A DNA stretch of 64,000 nt from Leclercia sp. AS011. Its GTDB lineage: Bacteria > Pseudomonadota > Gammaproteobacteria > Enterobacterales > Enterobacteriaceae. The stretch's first letter is position 1; each line of letters begins with the position of its first letter. A model generated the notes under the pieces. The model was given only the letters and a program-made list of their open reading frames with translations, did not search any database and was not told where the DNA came from. The DNA lies in assembly GCF_037152535.1 (NCBI RefSeq), contig NZ_JBBCMA010000003.1:124001-188000 (forward strand). Direction: 5' to 3'. The translations under genes were made by a program, and so were the position numbers. Of the stretch, positions 45,414 to 57,663 are shown piece after piece.

Positions 45414-45439
45414 GCCGGGCAAACGCAGTGCCGCCCGGC
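45414..45439 (+). repeat. REP-like palindrome between cysI and cysH
   Basis: GCCGGGC...GCCCGGC with an inner AAACGCAGTGCC. Inside the operon, probably shaping relative mRNA stability of cysJI and cysH. Confidence 0.7.
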
Positions 45440-45461
45440 AAAACAGGCAAATGAGGTTTTT

Positions 45462-46196
45462 ATGTCCGAACTCGATCTAAACGCCCTTAACGATCTCCCC
45501 AAAGTCGAACGCATTCTGGCGCTGGCGGAAACCAACGCTCAGCTGGAAAAGCTGGATGCCGAAGGCCGCGTCGCCTGGGCGCTGGAAAATCTGCCGGGTG
45601 AATACGTGCTGTCGTCGAGCTTTGGTATTCAGGCGGCGGTCAGCCTGCATCTGGTGAACCAGATCCGTCCTGACATCCCGGTGATCCTCACCGATACCGG
45701 CTACCTGTTTCCGGAAACCTACCAGTTTATCGATGAGCTGACGGACAAGCTCAAACTGAACCTGAAAGTCTACCGCGCGCCGGAAAGCGCGGCCTGGCAG
45801 GAGGCGCGCTACGGCAAGCTGTGGGAGCAGGGCGTGGAGGGCATTGAGAAATACAATGCCATCAACAAAGTCGAGCCGATGAACCGGGCGCTGTCCGACC
45901 TCAATGCCAGAACCTGGTTTGCCGGTCTGCGCCGGGATCAGTCCGGTAGCCGGGCGTCCTTACCGGTGCTGGCGATCCAGCGCGGGGTATTCAAGGTGCT
46001 GCCGATTATCGACTGGGATAACCGGACGGTGTACCAGTACCTGCAAAAACACGGGCTGAAGTACCATCCGCTGTGGGATCAGGGCTATCTGTCAGTGGGA
46101 GATACCCACACCACGCGCAAATGGGAGCCGGGTATGGCGGAAGAAGAGACCCGTTTCTTTGGCCTCAAGCGCGAGTGCGGGTTGCACGAAGGGTAA
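45462..46196 (+). CDS. cysH: CysH, PAPS reductase
   Basis: Reduces PAPS to sulfite using thioredoxin or glutaredoxin. 244 residues, equal to E. coli. Conserved [13 protein letters not shown] (PP-loop), [10 protein letters not shown] and the C-terminal ECGLHEG with its redox cysteine. Third gene of cysJIH. Confidence 0.96.
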   Translation: MSELDLNALNDLPKVERILALAETNAQLEKLDAEGRVAWALENLPGEYVLSSSFGIQAAVSLHLVNQIRPDIPVILTDTGYLFPETYQFIDELTDKLKLNLKVYRAPESAAWQEARYGKLWEQGVEGIEKYNAINKVEPMNRALSDLNARTWFAGLRRDQSGSRASLPVLAIQRGVFKVLPIIDWDNRTVYQYLQKHGLKYHPLWDQGYLSVGDTHTTRKWEPGMAEEETRFFGLKRECGLHEG

Positions 46197-46203
46197 TTTT
46201 TGT

Positions 46204-46279
46204 GCCCGGTGGCGCTGCGCTAACCGGGCCCGGTGTTCGTGCCCTTTGTAGGCCCGGTAAGGCGTAGCCGCCACCGGGC
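46204..46279. repeat. Pair of opposed REP-like palindromes between cysH and iap
   Basis: Two REP units, 46204-46229 and 46252-46279, in opposite orientation, fill the 89-bp gap between the convergent genes. This is the position that holds the CRISPR-Cas I-E system in E. coli K-12. Confidence 0.75.
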
Positions 46280-46285
46280 ATGATC

Positions 46286-47329
46286 TCAGGCCTTACCTGC
46301 TTTCGCCAGCTCCTTCACCAGCGGCAGCATCACCCGCACCACGTCCCGACTGCGGTGTTCAATCCGCTTTGGCAGCGCCTCGTCAATGTACTGCAGATTA
46401 TCCAGCCTGACGTTATGCCAGCTCGTTCCCTGCGGGAAGGCCTTCGATTTCGCCCGCTGCTGATAACCGTCTTTCTTACCCAGTGACCAGTTAGTTGCCT
46501 CGACATAGAGCACCGGGATCCCGGCCTTATCGAAGATTTCGCCGTCATTACAGCATCCGGTCCCTTTCGGGTAATTGGCGTTGCCGCCCGGGTTGGTGGC
46601 GGCAAAGATCCCCTGGGTACGGGCAATCGCCAGCGCGCGGTCGCGGGTCAATTTGCGCACCGGGGCAGGGGTGGTTTTACCGCTGTTGAAATAGAGCTTA
46701 TCGCCGACGATGAGATTATCGAGATTGATCACCAGCAGGGTGTTTTTCTTCTCGGCCGGGCTCATGCGGTTAAGCACGTTCTCGGCACCCAGGCGGCCCT
46801 CTTCTTCGCCGCTGGTGGCAATGAAGCGGATGCTGTACTGGGTGGGGATGTTTTTCAGCTGCTCGGCCAGCTCCAGCATCACCCCGACCCCTGCGGCATT
46901 ATCATCGATGCCCTGTAAGGTGAGACCGCCGAGGTTGTTATCGGCATCGCTGTCGCTCATCGGGGCGTAGGTATCCAGATGCGCCAGGATAATAATTTGT
47001 TGTGCCGCTTTACCCTCATGGGCCGCAATCACGGTGCTGCCGGTCACGTTGTGCCAGTTTTTGCTCTGATTGCGTGAGGTATAGATGTAGCGGCTCTGGA
47101 AGGTGCGGATATCGCTCTGGTAACCCATGTCGGCGAACTGTTGGCGGACATAATCAGCGGAGAGCATTTCGGCAGGGGTGCCGGTCATACGGCCCGGGAA
47201 AAAGGTCGCAATATGACGCGCCTGCGTCGCGGCGATCTCACCCAAAGGGAGGGGGTTAGCCTGCGCGGGTAAGATAAAGCAAACGCCGAGCGCCAGGATA
47301 GCGATACGGTGGCGCATTGCGGAAAACAT
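46286..47329 (-). CDS. iap: Iap, M28-family aminopeptidase
   Basis: Exported zinc aminopeptidase that trims arginine from alkaline phosphatase and makes its isozymes. 347 residues (E. coli 345). A signal peptide (about 1-25, ending near LPAQAN), then metal ligands in ILAHLDTY, QGIDDNAAGVGVM and ATSGEEEG. In E. coli this gene flanks the CRISPR array that was first seen here; none is present in this window. Confidence 0.94.
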   Translation of the reverse strand: MFSAMRHRIAILALGVCFILPAQANPLPLGEIAATQARHIATFFPGRMTGTPAEMLSADYVRQQFADMGYQSDIRTFQSRYIYTSRNQSKNWHNVTGSTVIAAHEGKAAQQIIILAHLDTYAPMSDSDADNNLGGLTLQGIDDNAAGVGVMLELAEQLKNIPTQYSIRFIATSGEEEGRLGAENVLNRMSPAEKKNTLLVINLDNLIVGDKLYFNSGKTTPAPVRKLTRDRALAIARTQGIFAATNPGGNANYPKGTGCCNDGEIFDKAGIPVLYVEATNWSLGKKDGYQQRAKSKAFPQGTSWHNVRLDNLQYIDEALPKRIEHRSRDVVRVMLPLVKELAKAGKA

Positions 47330-47476
47330 AGTGAGTCCTTAAAAAATAGAGCAAAATTTTACCGCGCTTAGTATGAAACTGTGACCGCGCTTACACAATT
47401 TGAATTGCTCTTAAATGCCCGTAATTACGCATGTTAAGCACTTTTTGATATTTGCTTTTCCAGCGCGTTATTCCAT

Positions 47477-47533
47477 TGAGTAACTACTCATTCCAATTCG
47501 TAATTTCATTCGCTATGAGCAGCCCCCTATAGT
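47477..47533 (+). promoter_or_regulatory. Promoter and palindrome upstream of the cysG-DNC operon
   Basis: -10 TATAGT at 47528-47533 with a weak -35 TTCATT (47505-47510) and a 17-bp spacer. A perfect palindrome TGAGTA-AC-TACTCA (47477-47490) lies just upstream of the -35. CysB activation is expected for this operon, but the site is only a candidate. Confidence 0.5.
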
Positions 47534-47568
47534 CCCACTATTCCTGGTTGTTAGCGAGTTGTAGCATT

Positions 47569-48927
47569 GTGGATTACCTTCCTTTATTTGCTGACATAAA
47601 AGACCGTCCGGTCCTGGTGATCGGCTGCGGTGAAATCGCCGAGCGCAAAATTGCCTTTTTACACCGGGCAGGCGCGCGCGTGCAGGTGGTTGCCGAAGCG
47701 GACTTTGATGAAGCGCAAATCGACAATGTGGTACTGGTGATTGCCGCAACTGAAAACCGCACACTCAATCAGCGCATCTCTGACGCCGCCCATGCCCGTC
47801 ACCGTCTGGTGAACGTAGTGGACGATCAGCCGCTGTGCTCGTTTATCTTCCCGTCAATTGTCGACCGCTCGCCGCTGCTGGTGGCGATCTCCTCCGGCGG
47901 CACCGCGCCGGTGCTGGCGCGCGTTCTGCGGGAAAAAATCGAAGCGCTGCTGCCGACCAGCCTGGGCCGGATGGCCGAGAAAGCCAGCTTCTGGCGCAAC
48001 CATCTGAAAACCCGCCTGACCAGCGTGGCGGAACGCCGTCGTTTCTGGGAGCGCGTTTTCCGCGGCCGCTTTGCCAGCCTGATGCAGGCCGGTAACGAGA
48101 CGGCGGCGCAGAAGATCCTCGAAGACGAGCTGGATAACCCGGGCAGCACCGGCGGAGAGATCATCCTCGTCGGCGCGGGGCCTGGCGATGCCGGATTACT
48201 GACGCTTCGTGGTCTGCAGGTGCTGCAGGATGCGGACGTGGTGTTCTACGACCATCTGGTCACCGACGGCGTGCGCGAGCTGATCCGTCGCGACGCCGAG
48301 CAGATCTGCGTCGGCAAACGCGCGGGCGGGCACGCCGTGCCGCAGCATGAAACCAATCAGATGCTGATTGACGCGGCGAAAGCGGGCAAAACCGTGGTGC
48401 GTCTCAAGGGCGGCGATCCCTTCATCTTTGGCCGCGGCGGCGAAGAGCTGCAGGCCGCCGCTGAAGCGGGCGTGCCGTTCCAGGTGGTGCCGGGGATCAC
48501 CGCGGCCTCTGCCGTGACGGCTTATGCAGGTATTCCCCTGACCCACCGGGATTACGCTCAGAGCGTCACCTTTGTCACCGGCCACTACAAAGCCGACAGC
48601 GCCCCGTTCGACTGGACCCATCTGGCCCAGAGCCGACAGACGCTGGCGATCTACATGGGCACCATGAAGGCCGCTGAAATCAGTGAACAGCTTATTCAAC
48701 ACGGGCGCGATGCAGATACGCCTGTGGCGGTGATATCCCGCGGCACGCGCGTCGATCAGCACGTGGTGACCGGCACATTACAACACCTTGCAAGCCTGGC
48801 GAAAGACGCCCCGATGCCCGCCCTGATTGTGGTGGGTGAAGTGGTGCAGCTGCACAGCACGCTCGCCTGGTTTCAACACACTACCGACACAGAAGGGTTT
48901 GGCTCTTCTGTCGTAAATCTGGCTTAA
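47569..48927 (+). CDS. cysG: Siroheme synthase, CysG/CysF-like, first gene of the cysDNC operon
   Basis: Multifunctional enzyme for siroheme: precorrin-2 dehydrogenase/ferrochelatase (N) and uroporphyrinogen-III methyltransferase (C). 452 residues from the GTG at 47569 (VDYLPLF). The equivalent gene is cysF in the Klebsiella cysFDNC operon. GCGEIAERK (19-27), Asp85 in NVVDD, Ser109 in [12 protein letters not shown] and SUMT motifs [30 protein letters not shown] and [10 protein letters not shown] are present. Compared with E. coli CysG the dehydrogenase domain lacks 19 residues between V40 and the AEADFDEA segment; the frame is intact. The domain may be weak. Next gene cysD is 9 bp on. Confidence 0.88.
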   Translation: MDYLPLFADIKDRPVLVIGCGEIAERKIAFLHRAGARVQVVAEADFDEAQIDNVVLVIAATENRTLNQRISDAAHARHRLVNVVDDQPLCSFIFPSIVDRSPLLVAISSGGTAPVLARVLREKIEALLPTSLGRMAEKASFWRNHLKTRLTSVAERRRFWERVFRGRFASLMQAGNETAAQKILEDELDNPGSTGGEIILVGAGPGDAGLLTLRGLQVLQDADVVFYDHLVTDGVRELIRRDAEQICVGKRAGGHAVPQHETNQMLIDAAKAGKTVVRLKGGDPFIFGRGGEELQAAAEAGVPFQVVPGITAASAVTAYAGIPLTHRDYAQSVTFVTGHYKADSAPFDWTHLAQSRQTLAIYMGTMKAAEISEQLIQHGRDADTPVAVISRGTRVDQHVVTGTLQHLASLAKDAPMPALIVVGEVVQLHSTLAWFQHTTDTEGFGSSVVNLA

Positions 48928-48936
48928 GGAACGGTT

Positions 48937-49845
48937 ATGGACCAAAAACGACTGACTCACCTGCGGCAGCTTGAAGCGGAGAGCATTCATATCATCCGCG
49001 AAGTGGCCGCCGAGTTCGCGAACCCGGTAATGATGTACTCCATCGGCAAAGACTCCAGCGTGATGCTGCACCTGGCGCGTAAAGCCTTTTATCCGGGCAC
49101 GCTGCCGTTCCCGCTGCTGCACGTGGATACCGGCTGGAAATTCCGCGAGATGTATGAGTTCCGTGACCGCACCGCCAAAGCCTATGGCTGCGAACTGCTG
49201 GTACATAAAAACCCGGAAGGGGTGGCGATGGGTATTAACCCGTTCGTCCACGGCAGCGGCAAACACACCGACATCATGAAGACCGAAGGGCTGAAGCAGG
49301 CGCTGAACAAGTACGGCTTTGATGCGGCCTTCGGCGGCGCGCGCCGTGATGAAGAGAAATCCCGCGCCAAGGAGCGCATCTACTCCTTCCGCGACCGCTT
49401 CCACCGCTGGGACCCAAAAAACCAGCGCCCGGAGCTGTGGCACAACTACAACGGCCAGATCAACAAAGGCGAAAGCATTCGCGTCTTCCCGCTCTCCAAC
49501 TGGACCGAGCTGGATATCTGGCAGTACATCTATCTGGAAAATATCGAGATCGTTCCGCTGTATCTGGCGGCTGAACGTCCGGTGCTGGAGCGTGACGGCA
49601 TGCTGATGATGATCGACGACGATCGCATCGACCTGCAGCCGGGTGAAGTGATCAAAAAGCAGATGGTGCGCTTCCGTACTCTCGGCTGCTGGCCGCTGAC
49701 CGGCGCGGTGGAGTCCAACGCGCAGACGCTGCCGGAGATCATCGAAGAGATGCTGGTGTCGACCACCAGCGAGCGACAAGGGCGCGTGATTGACCGCGAC
49801 CAGGCAGGCTCGATGGAGCTGAAGAAACGTCAGGGTTATTTCTAA
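48937..49845 (+). CDS. cysD: CysD, sulfate adenylyltransferase subunit 2
   Basis: Catalytic ATP-pyrophosphatase-fold subunit that makes APS from sulfate and ATP. 302 residues, as in E. coli. PP-loop [17 protein letters not shown] (about 34-50) and the domain [16 protein letters not shown]. It pairs with CysN, 9 bp downstream. Confidence 0.96.
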   Translation: MDQKRLTHLRQLEAESIHIIREVAAEFANPVMMYSIGKDSSVMLHLARKAFYPGTLPFPLLHVDTGWKFREMYEFRDRTAKAYGCELLVHKNPEGVAMGINPFVHGSGKHTDIMKTEGLKQALNKYGFDAAFGGARRDEEKSRAKERIYSFRDRFHRWDPKNQRPELWHNYNGQINKGESIRVFPLSNWTELDIWQYIYLENIEIVPLYLAAERPVLERDGMLMMIDDDRIDLQPGEVIKKQMVRFRTLGCWPLTGAVESNAQTLPEIIEEMLVSTTSERQGRVIDRDQAGSMELKKRQGYF

Positions 49846-49854
49846 GGAGCCGCC

Positions 49855-51282
49855 ATGAATACCACTATTGCTCAACAGATTGCGGATGAAGGCGGCGTCG
49901 AAGCCTACCTGCACGCACAACAGCATAAAAGCCTGCTGCGTTTTCTGACCTGCGGCAGCGTCGATGACGGCAAAAGCACGCTGATTGGCCGTCTGCTGCA
50001 CGATACCCGTCAGATCTATGAAGATCAGCTCTCTTCCCTGCACAACGACAGCAAACGTCACGGTACCCAGGGCGAGAAGCTCGATCTGGCCCTGCTGGTG
50101 GATGGCCTGCAGGCGGAGCGCGAGCAGGGCATCACCATCGACGTGGCCTATCGCTACTTCTCCACCGAGAAGCGCAAATTTATTATCGCCGACACCCCGG
50201 GGCACGAGCAGTACACCCGTAATATGGCGACCGGTGCCTCAACCTGCGACCTGGCGATCCTGCTGATCGACGCCCGTAAAGGGGTGCTGGATCAGACCCG
50301 TCGCCACAGCTTTATCTCCACGCTGCTGGGGATCAAGCATCTGGTGGTGGCGGTCAACAAGATGGACCTGGTGAACTTCAGCGAAGAGAAGTTTAACGAG
50401 ATCCGCGAAAGCTACCTGACCTTTGCCGAACAGCTGCCGGGCAACCTCGACATCCGCTTCGTGCCGCTCTCGGCGCTGGAAGGGGATAACGTGGCCTCCC
50501 AGAGTGTGAGCATGCCGTGGTACAGCGGCCCGACGCTGCTGGAAGTGTTAGAGACCGTTGAGATCCAGCGCAGCGTCGAAACCCAGCCGATGCGCTTCCC
50601 GGTGCAGTACGTGAACCGTCCAAACCTCGATTTCCGCGGCTTCTCCGGCACCCTTGCCTCCGGCAGCGTGCAGGTGGGGCAGCGCGTGAAAGTGCTGCCG
50701 TCAGGCGTGGAATCCACAATCACTCGTATCGTCACCTTTGATGGCGATCTGCAGGAAGCCGGGGCAGGCGAAGCCGTTACCCTGGTGCTGAAAGACGAGA
50801 TCGATATCAGCCGTGGCGACCTGCTGGTGGATGCGCAGGAGACGCTGCCTGCGGTGCAAAGCGCCGCCATTGATGTGGTGTGGATGGCCGAGCAGCCGCT
50901 GTCTCCGGGCCAGAGCTATGACATCAAGATTGCCGGTAAGAAAACCCGCGCCCGCGTGGACGGCATTCACTATCAGGTGGATATCAACAATCTGGCGCAG
51001 CACAGCGTCACTGAGCTGCCGCTGAACGGCATCGGGCTGGTGGATTTCACCTTCGACGAACCGCTGGTGCTGGATCAATATCAGCAGAACCCGGTGACCG
51101 GCGGCCTGATCATTATCGATCGCCTGACCAACGTCACCGTGGGTGCCGGGATGGTGCGCGAGCCTAAAGCGCAGGCAAGCGTGGTGCCGTCGGAATTCAG
51201 CGCCTTTGAGCTGGAGCTGAACGCGCTGGTACGCAAACACTTCCCGCACTGGGGCGCACGCGATCTGCTGGGAGGCAAGTAA
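49855..51282 (+). CDS. cysN: CysN, sulfate adenylyltransferase subunit 1 (GTPase)
   Basis: GTP-hydrolysing regulatory subunit of ATP sulfurylase. 475 residues as in E. coli. GTPase motifs [24 protein letters not shown] and NKMDLVN. The C-terminal part holds EF-Tu-like beta barrels. The stop overlaps the cysC start (TAATG). Confidence 0.96.
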   Translation: MNTTIAQQIADEGGVEAYLHAQQHKSLLRFLTCGSVDDGKSTLIGRLLHDTRQIYEDQLSSLHNDSKRHGTQGEKLDLALLVDGLQAEREQGITIDVAYRYFSTEKRKFIIADTPGHEQYTRNMATGASTCDLAILLIDARKGVLDQTRRHSFISTLLGIKHLVVAVNKMDLVNFSEEKFNEIRESYLTFAEQLPGNLDIRFVPLSALEGDNVASQSVSMPWYSGPTLLEVLETVEIQRSVETQPMRFPVQYVNRPNLDFRGFSGTLASGSVQVGQRVKVLPSGVESTITRIVTFDGDLQEAGAGEAVTLVLKDEIDISRGDLLVDAQETLPAVQSAAIDVVWMAEQPLSPGQSYDIKIAGKKTRARVDGIHYQVDINNLAQHSVTELPLNGIGLVDFTFDEPLVLDQYQQNPVTGGLIIIDRLTNVTVGAGMVREPKAQASVVPSEFSAFELELNALVRKHFPHWGARDLLGGK

Positions 51283-51887
51283 TGGCGCAGCATGATGAGA
51301 ACGTCGTCTGGCATCCTCATCCGGTTACTGTCGCCGATCGCGAACAACTCCACGGTCATCGTGGGGTTGTGCTGTGGTTTACCGGGCTCTCGGGCTCCGG
51401 TAAATCCACCGTCGCGGGCGCGCTGGAAGAGGCGCTGCATAAAGCGGGCGTCAGCACCTATCTGCTGGATGGCGACAACGTGCGCCACGGGCTGTGCAGC
51501 GATCTCGGCTTTAGCGATGCGGATCGCAAAGAGAACATCCGTCGGGTGGGCGAAGTGGCCAGCCTGATGGCCGATGCCGGGCTGGTGGTATTAACGGCGT
51601 TTATTTCGCCGCACCGTGCCGAGCGGCAGTTCGTGCGCGAGCGCGTCGGTCAGAACCGCTTTATCGAAGTCTTCGTCGATACCCCGCTGGCGATCTGCGA
51701 GCAACGCGATCCGAAGGGGCTGTATAAAAAAGCCCGCGCGGGTGAACTGAAAAATTTCACCGGTATTGACGCAGTTTATGAAACCCCCGATGCGCCCGAC
51801 ATCCATCTGGAAGGTCAACAATTGGTAACAAATTTAGTGAGCCAATTATTAGACCTGCTCAGACAGGGCGATATTATCAGATCCTGA
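51282..51887 (+). CDS. cysC: CysC, APS kinase
   Basis: Phosphorylates APS to PAPS. 201 residues as in E. coli. P-loop GLSGSGKST (about 36-44) and the phosphoserine region [14 protein letters not shown]. Last gene of the cysG-cysDNC operon; a stem follows. Confidence 0.96.
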   Translation: MAQHDENVVWHPHPVTVADREQLHGHRGVVLWFTGLSGSGKSTVAGALEEALHKAGVSTYLLDGDNVRHGLCSDLGFSDADRKENIRRVGEVASLMADAGLVVLTAFISPHRAERQFVRERVGQNRFIEVFVDTPLAICEQRDPKGLYKKARAGELKNFTGIDAVYETPDAPDIHLEGQQLVTNLVSQLLDLLRQGDIIRS

Positions 51888-51893
51888 GATGGT

Positions 51894-51920
51894 ATTGATG
51901 GGGTGGCAACCCCCATCAAT
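51894..51920 (+). terminator. Hairpin after cysC
   Basis: A perfect 10-bp stem (ATTGATGGGG / CCCCATCAAT, 7-nt loop) lies 6 nt past the cysC stop. There is no T-run, so termination is only probable. Confidence 0.55.
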
Positions 51921-51943
51921 ATGTCATGGTCACAGGATCAGCT

Positions 51944-52267
51944 ATGCGAAACAGTGAGAACTACCTTATCACCGGGTCGGACAGGGTATCGACAAATGAC
52001 GAGACGACCTGGTCTTTCCCCGGGGCGATTGTCGGCTTCGCGTCATGGCTGATGGCACTGGGCATCCCTTTCCTGTTTTACGGCAGTAATACCCTGTTCT
52101 TTTTCCTCTATACCTGGCCTTTCTTCCTGGCGCTGATGCCCGTTGCCATAGTGGTGGGGATTGCGCTGCACTCTCTGCTCAACGGCAAGCTGCTCTACAG
52201 TTCATTCACCACCGTGATGACGGTGGTGGCAATGGTTGGACTGTTATTTTTGTGGCTCATGGGATAA
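51944..52267 (+). CDS. ygbE: YgbE, inner-membrane protein (DUF3561)
   Basis: 107 residues, equal to E. coli. Three hydrophobic segments visible (about 25-45, 50-73, 83-104); conserved FFFLYTWPFFLALMPVAIVVG. Function unknown. ATG at 51944 (MRNSEN) preferred, with AGGA 8 nt upstream; the earlier ATG adds six residues. Confidence 0.9.
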   Translation: MRNSENYLITGSDRVSTNDETTWSFPGAIVGFASWLMALGIPFLFYGSNTLFFFLYTWPFFLALMPVAIVVGIALHSLLNGKLLYSSFTTVMTVVAMVGLLFLWLMG

Positions 52268-52434
52268 GTTCAGCCATAATTCAAACCGTCACTAACTGTG
52301 TCACGGTGTTGGCTGGCGCGAATCTGCAAAAAAAATGTGGTACATTTGCCCGCAATGGTGCGGCATCTCTGTAGCCCCGATGTAGAGTCGTGGGAAAAGT
52401 TATGGGATGATGATGCCGTTTTTCAGGGGGCAGG

Positions 52435-52746
52435 ATGGGTAAACTTACGCTGCTGTTGCTGGCATTGCTGGTCTGGCTTCAGTATTCACTGTGGTTCGGT
52501 AAGAACGGCCTTCACGATTACAGTCGCGTCAGCGATGACGTGACGGCGCAGCAGGCAACAAATAGCAAACTAAAAGCGCGAAACGATCAGCTGTTTGCGG
52601 AAATTGACGATCTCAATGGCGGACAAGAGGCCATTGAAGAGCGCGCACGCAACGAACTCAGCATGACTAAGCCGGGCGAAACCTTCTATCGTCTGGTGCC
52701 GGATGCGTCTAAACGCAACCAGGGCTCAGTACAAAACACCCGATAA
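52435..52746 (+). CDS. ftsB: FtsB, cell division protein
   Basis: Small bitopic protein of the FtsQBL divisome subcomplex. 103 residues as in E. coli. TM helix about 4-20 ([18 protein letters not shown]) and a coiled coil about 30-70 ([22 protein letters not shown]). ispD starts 21 bp downstream. Confidence 0.95.
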   Translation: MGKLTLLLLALLVWLQYSLWFGKNGLHDYSRVSDDVTAQQATNSKLKARNDQLFAEIDDLNGGQEAIEERARNELSMTKPGETFYRLVPDASKRNQGSVQNTR

Positions 52747-52767
52747 TCAGGCCCAGGATTATTAGCC

Positions 52768-53478
52768 ATGGCAGTCACTTTTTCGAACGTATGCGCCGTT
52801 GTGCCAGCCGCCGGGTTTGGCCGGCGCATGCAGACAGAATGTCCTAAGCAGTACCTTTCAATTGGTGATAAAACGATCCTCGAGCACACCGTGGCGGCGC
52901 TGCTGGCGAACCCACGCGTGACGCGGGTCGTTATCGCCATCAGCCCGGGCGATGCCCGCTTTGCCGCGCTGCCGCTGGCCCACCATCCGCAGGTCACCGT
53001 GGTGGACGGTGGCGCAGAGCGCGCCGATTCGGTGCTGGCAGGTCTCCAGGCCGCCGGTGACGCGCAGTGGGTGCTGGTGCATGACGCGGCGCGCCCGTGC
53101 CTGCATCAGGACGACCTGGCGCGGCTGCTGGCCATCAGCGAAACCAGCCGCGTCGGCGGTATTCTCGCCGCGCCGGTCCGCGATACCATGAAGCGCGGCG
53201 AACCAGGCGTTCCGGCTATTGCCCATACGGTAGAGCGCGTTGACCTCTGGCACGCGCTCACGCCGCAATTTTTCCCTCGCGAGCTGCTGCAGGCCTGCTT
53301 AACCCGGGCCCTGAACGAAGGCGCAACCATCACCGACGAAGCCTCGGCGCTGGAGTACTGCGGTTTTCACCCGGAACTGATTGAAGGGCGCGCAGATAAT
53401 ATAAAAGTGACGCGCCCCGAAGATTTACAGCTGGCAGAATTTTATCTTACCCGTTCGACCCATCAGGAGAAGGCATAA
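52768..53478 (+). CDS. ispD: IspD, MEP cytidylyltransferase
   Basis: Makes 4-diphosphocytidyl-2-C-methylerythritol in the MEP isoprenoid pathway. 236 residues as in E. coli. CTP-binding [18 protein letters not shown] and [10 protein letters not shown]. Its stop overlaps the ispF start in TAATG. Confidence 0.96.
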   Translation: MAVTFSNVCAVVPAAGFGRRMQTECPKQYLSIGDKTILEHTVAALLANPRVTRVVIAISPGDARFAALPLAHHPQVTVVDGGAERADSVLAGLQAAGDAQWVLVHDAARPCLHQDDLARLLAISETSRVGGILAAPVRDTMKRGEPGVPAIAHTVERVDLWHALTPQFFPRELLQACLTRALNEGATITDEASALEYCGFHPELIEGRADNIKVTRPEDLQLAEFYLTRSTHQEKA

Positions 53479-53957
53479 TGCGAATTGGACATGGTTTTGA
53501 CGTACACGCCTTTGGCGGCGAGGGCCCAATTATCATTGGCGGCGTACGCATCCCTTATGAAAAAGGACTGCTCGCGCATTCTGATGGTGATGTTGCCCTG
53601 CACGCGTTAACCGACGCGCTGCTGGGTGCGGCGGCGCTGGGCGATATCGGCAAGCTGTTCCCGGACACCGATCCGGCCTTCAAAGGGGCCGACAGCCGCG
53701 AACTGCTGCGCGAAGCCTGGCGTCGGATCCAGGCTAAAGGCTATACCCTGGGTAACGTAGACGTGACCATCATTGCCCAGGCCCCGAAAATGCTGCCGCA
53801 TATCCCGCAGATGCGGGTGTTTATTGCCGAAGATCTCGGTTGCCATATGGACGACGTCAACGTTAAAGCCACCACCACCGAAAAGCTCGGCTTTACCGGT
53901 CGCGGTGAAGGTATCGCCTGTGAGGCCGTGGCGCTGCTGGTGAAGGCGGCCAAATGA
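53478..53957 (+). CDS. ispF: IspF, MEcPP synthase
   Basis: Converts CDP-ME 2-phosphate to 2-C-methylerythritol 2,4-cyclodiphosphate. 159 residues as in E. coli. Metal ligands in GFDVHAFG and [20 protein letters not shown]. Overlaps truD in ATGA. Confidence 0.96.
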   Translation: MRIGHGFDVHAFGGEGPIIIGGVRIPYEKGLLAHSDGDVALHALTDALLGAAALGDIGKLFPDTDPAFKGADSRELLREAWRRIQAKGYTLGNVDVTIIAQAPKMLPHIPQMRVFIAEDLGCHMDDVNVKATTTEKLGFTGRGEGIACEAVALLVKAAK

Positions 53958-54983
53958 CGGATTTCGATAACCTGACGTACCTGCACGGTAAACCGCAGGG
54001 CACGGGCCTGCTGAAGGCCAATCCGGAAGATTTCGTGGTGATCGAAGATCTGGGCTTTGAGCCGGATGGCGAGGGCGAGCACATTCTGGTGCGGATCCTG
54101 AAAAACGGCTGCAACACCCGTTTTGTTGCTGAAGCGCTGGCTAAGTTCCTGAAAATTCACGCTCGTGAAGTGAGCTTCGCCGGGCAAAAAGATAAACACG
54201 CGGTCACCGAGCAGTGGCTCTGCGCCCGGGTGCCGGGTAATGGGATGCCTGATTTAAGCCAGTTCCAGCTTGAGGGCTGCAAGGTGCTTGAATACGCCCG
54301 TCATAAGCGCAAATTGCGCCTTGGCGCGTTAAAGGGCAACGCCTTTACCCTGGTGCTGCGCGAAGTGAGCCATCGCGACGAGGTCGAAAAGCGTCTTACT
54401 GCCATTAACGAACAGGGCGTGCCGAACTACTTCGGTGCCCAGCGTTTTGGTATTGGCGGCAGCAACTTACAGGGCGCGCTGCGCTGGGCGCAAAGCAATG
54501 CCCCGGTGCGTGACCGCAATAAACGCAGTTTTTGGTTGTCGGCAGCCCGCAGTGCGTTGTTTAATCACATCGTGAGCGAACGTCTGAAAAAAACAGACGC
54601 GAATCAAGTTGTTGTTGGCGATGCGCTACAATTAGCGGGACGCGGCAGCTGGTTCGTTGCCACCGACGAAGAAATGGCCGATCTGCAGGCGCGCGTCAAT
54701 GCGAAAACGCTGTTGATCACCGCGGCCCTGCCGGGTACCGGCGAATGGGGCCCGCAGGGCGAGGCGCTGCAGGCGGAGCAGGCAGCCGTCGCCGGTGAAA
54801 CAGAATTATGCTCTCTGCTGGTGCGGGAAAAAGTCGAAGCGGCACGCCGGGCGATGCTGCTCTATCCGCAACAGCTGAGCTGGAACTGGTGGGATGACGT
54901 AACCGTCGAGTTACGTTTCTGGCTGCCGGCAGGTAGCTTTGCCACCAGTGTTGTCAGGGAACTTATCAACACTTCGGGTGACT

Positions 54984-55003
<20 letters not shown>
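53954..55003 (+). CDS. truD: TruD, tRNA pseudouridine(13) synthase
   Basis: Makes pseudouridine 13 in tRNA-Glu. 349 residues as in E. coli. The catalytic aspartate is in [14 protein letters not shown] (about D80). Overlaps ispF by 4 nt at the start and surE by 20 nt at the end. Confidence 0.95.
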
Positions 55004-56365
<1,362 letters not shown>

Positions 56366-56481
56366 GACTCGGATTTTTCCAGGGTTATTCAGGCCAATTC
56401 AGCGTATGGTGTGGCGCCAAAGCGCGTGACATTACGGTTAATTTTAAGTCACTGGTAACTAAAAACATTCCTGGGGGATAA

Positions 56482-57603
56482 ATGAGCGCGGGAAGCCCAA
56501 AATTCACCATCAGCCGTGTTGCGGCACTGTCACTGGTTTCACTGTGGCTGGCAGGTTGTACATCCTCGAATAACGCCCCTGCGCCGGTGAGTTCAGTTGG
56601 CGGCAGCAGCAGTTCCGGCAATTCATCCGGCGGCATGCTGATCACCCCTCCGCCTAAGATGGGCACAACAACACAACAAACACCTCAGATTCAGCCTGTT
56701 CAGCCAGTGGTTACACAGCCAACACAGATTCAGCCAGTGGATCAGCCTGTTCAGACGGAAAATGGCCGCATTGTGTATAACCGTAAGTATGGGAACATTC
56801 CGAAAGGAAGCTATACCGGCGGCAGCACCTACACCGTAAAACGCGGTGACACGCTCTTCTATATCGCCTGGATCACCGGGAACGATTTCCGTGACCTTGC
56901 GCAACGAAATAACGTCCAGGCCCCGTATGGCCTGGAAGTTGGCCAGACGCTGCAGGTGGGCAACGCAACGGGCAAACCGCTCACGCCAGGCAACACCGTA
57001 TCGGTGGCAGACGTGACGGCGCAAAATAACAGTGTGACGCCTGCGCAAAAATCAAGCACAGTGGTTGCGTCGCAACCTGTAATTACGTATTCTGAGGATT
57101 CAGGTGAACAGAGTGCTAACAAGATGTTGCCGAACAATAAAGGGACTGGGACTGTTGTCACAGCACCCGTCACGGCACCTGTCGTTAGCTCTACCGTGCC
57201 CGCTGCCAGTAGTCAGACATCCAGCTCGCCAATCTCTTCCTGGCGCTGGCCGACTGAAGGCAAGGTTATCGAGAACTTTTCTTCCTCCGAGGGGGGAAAT
57301 AAAGGGGTCGATATCGCAGGGAGTAAGGGACAGGCTATTATCGCGACCGGAGATGGACGCGTGGTATATGCCGGTAACGCTCTGCGCGGTTACGGTAATC
57401 TTATTATCATAAAACACAACGATGATTACCTGAGTGCCTACGCCCATAACGATACGATGCTGGTCCGGGAACAACAAGAAGTTAAGGCGGGGCAGAAAAT
57501 AGCTACCATGGGTAGCACCGGAACCAGTTCTACACGCTTGCATTTTGAAATTCGTTACAAGGGGAAATCCGTAAACCCGCTGCAATATTTACCGCAGCGA
57601 TAA
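56482..57603 (+). CDS. nlpD: NlpD, amidase activator lipoprotein
   Basis: Outer-membrane lipoprotein that activates AmiC (encoded at 2741-3994) at the septum. 373 residues (E. coli 379). Lipobox LAGC (Cys26 by position), a Q/P-rich linker, LysM domain ([20 protein letters not shown], about 115-160) and a LytM/M23 domain near the C-terminus. The metal ligand position HxxxD is replaced (NKGVDIAG), as in E. coli NlpD, so it is not an active endopeptidase. The rpoS promoter lies inside this gene. Confidence 0.94.
   Translation: MSAGSPKFTISRVAALSLVSLWLAGCTSSNNAPAPVSSVGGSSSSGNSSGGMLITPPPKMGTTTQQTPQIQPVQPVVTQPTQIQPVDQPVQTENGRIVYNRKYGNIPKGSYTGGSTYTVKRGDTLFYIAWITGNDFRDLAQRNNVQAPYGLEVGQTLQVGNATGKPLTPGNTVSVADVTAQNNSVTPAQKSSTVVASQPVITYSEDSGEQSANKMLPNNKGTGTVVTAPVTAPVVSSTVPAASSQTSSSPISSWRWPTEGKVIENFSSSEGGNKGVDIAGSKGQAIIATGDGRVVYAGNALRGYGNLIIIKHNDDYLSAYAHNDTMLVREQQEVKAGQKIATMGSTGTSSTRLHFEIRYKGKSVNPLQYLPQR
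57065..57093 (+). promoter_or_regulatory. rpoS main promoter inside nlpD
   Basis: -35 TTGCGT (57065-57070), 17-bp spacer, -10 TATTCT (57088-57093). The inferred start near 57100 lies about 564 nt before the rpoS ATG, matching the known rpoSp distance (about 567 nt) in E. coli. This leaves the long leader where sRNAs act. Confidence 0.7.
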
Positions 57604-57663
57604 TTTGGCGGGACATACCACTTTGGTTGTCTTGTTCAGGGATCACGGGTAGGAGCCACCTTT

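Noticed and set aside
46197..46285. Possible CRISPR repeats between cysH and iap
   Set aside because: The palindromes are REP units, with no regular 28-29 bp repeat plus 32-bp spacer pattern.
48778..50205. A 475-codon minus-strand frame opposite cysD and cysN
   Set aside because: Antisense shadow; crosses two real genes and their gap.
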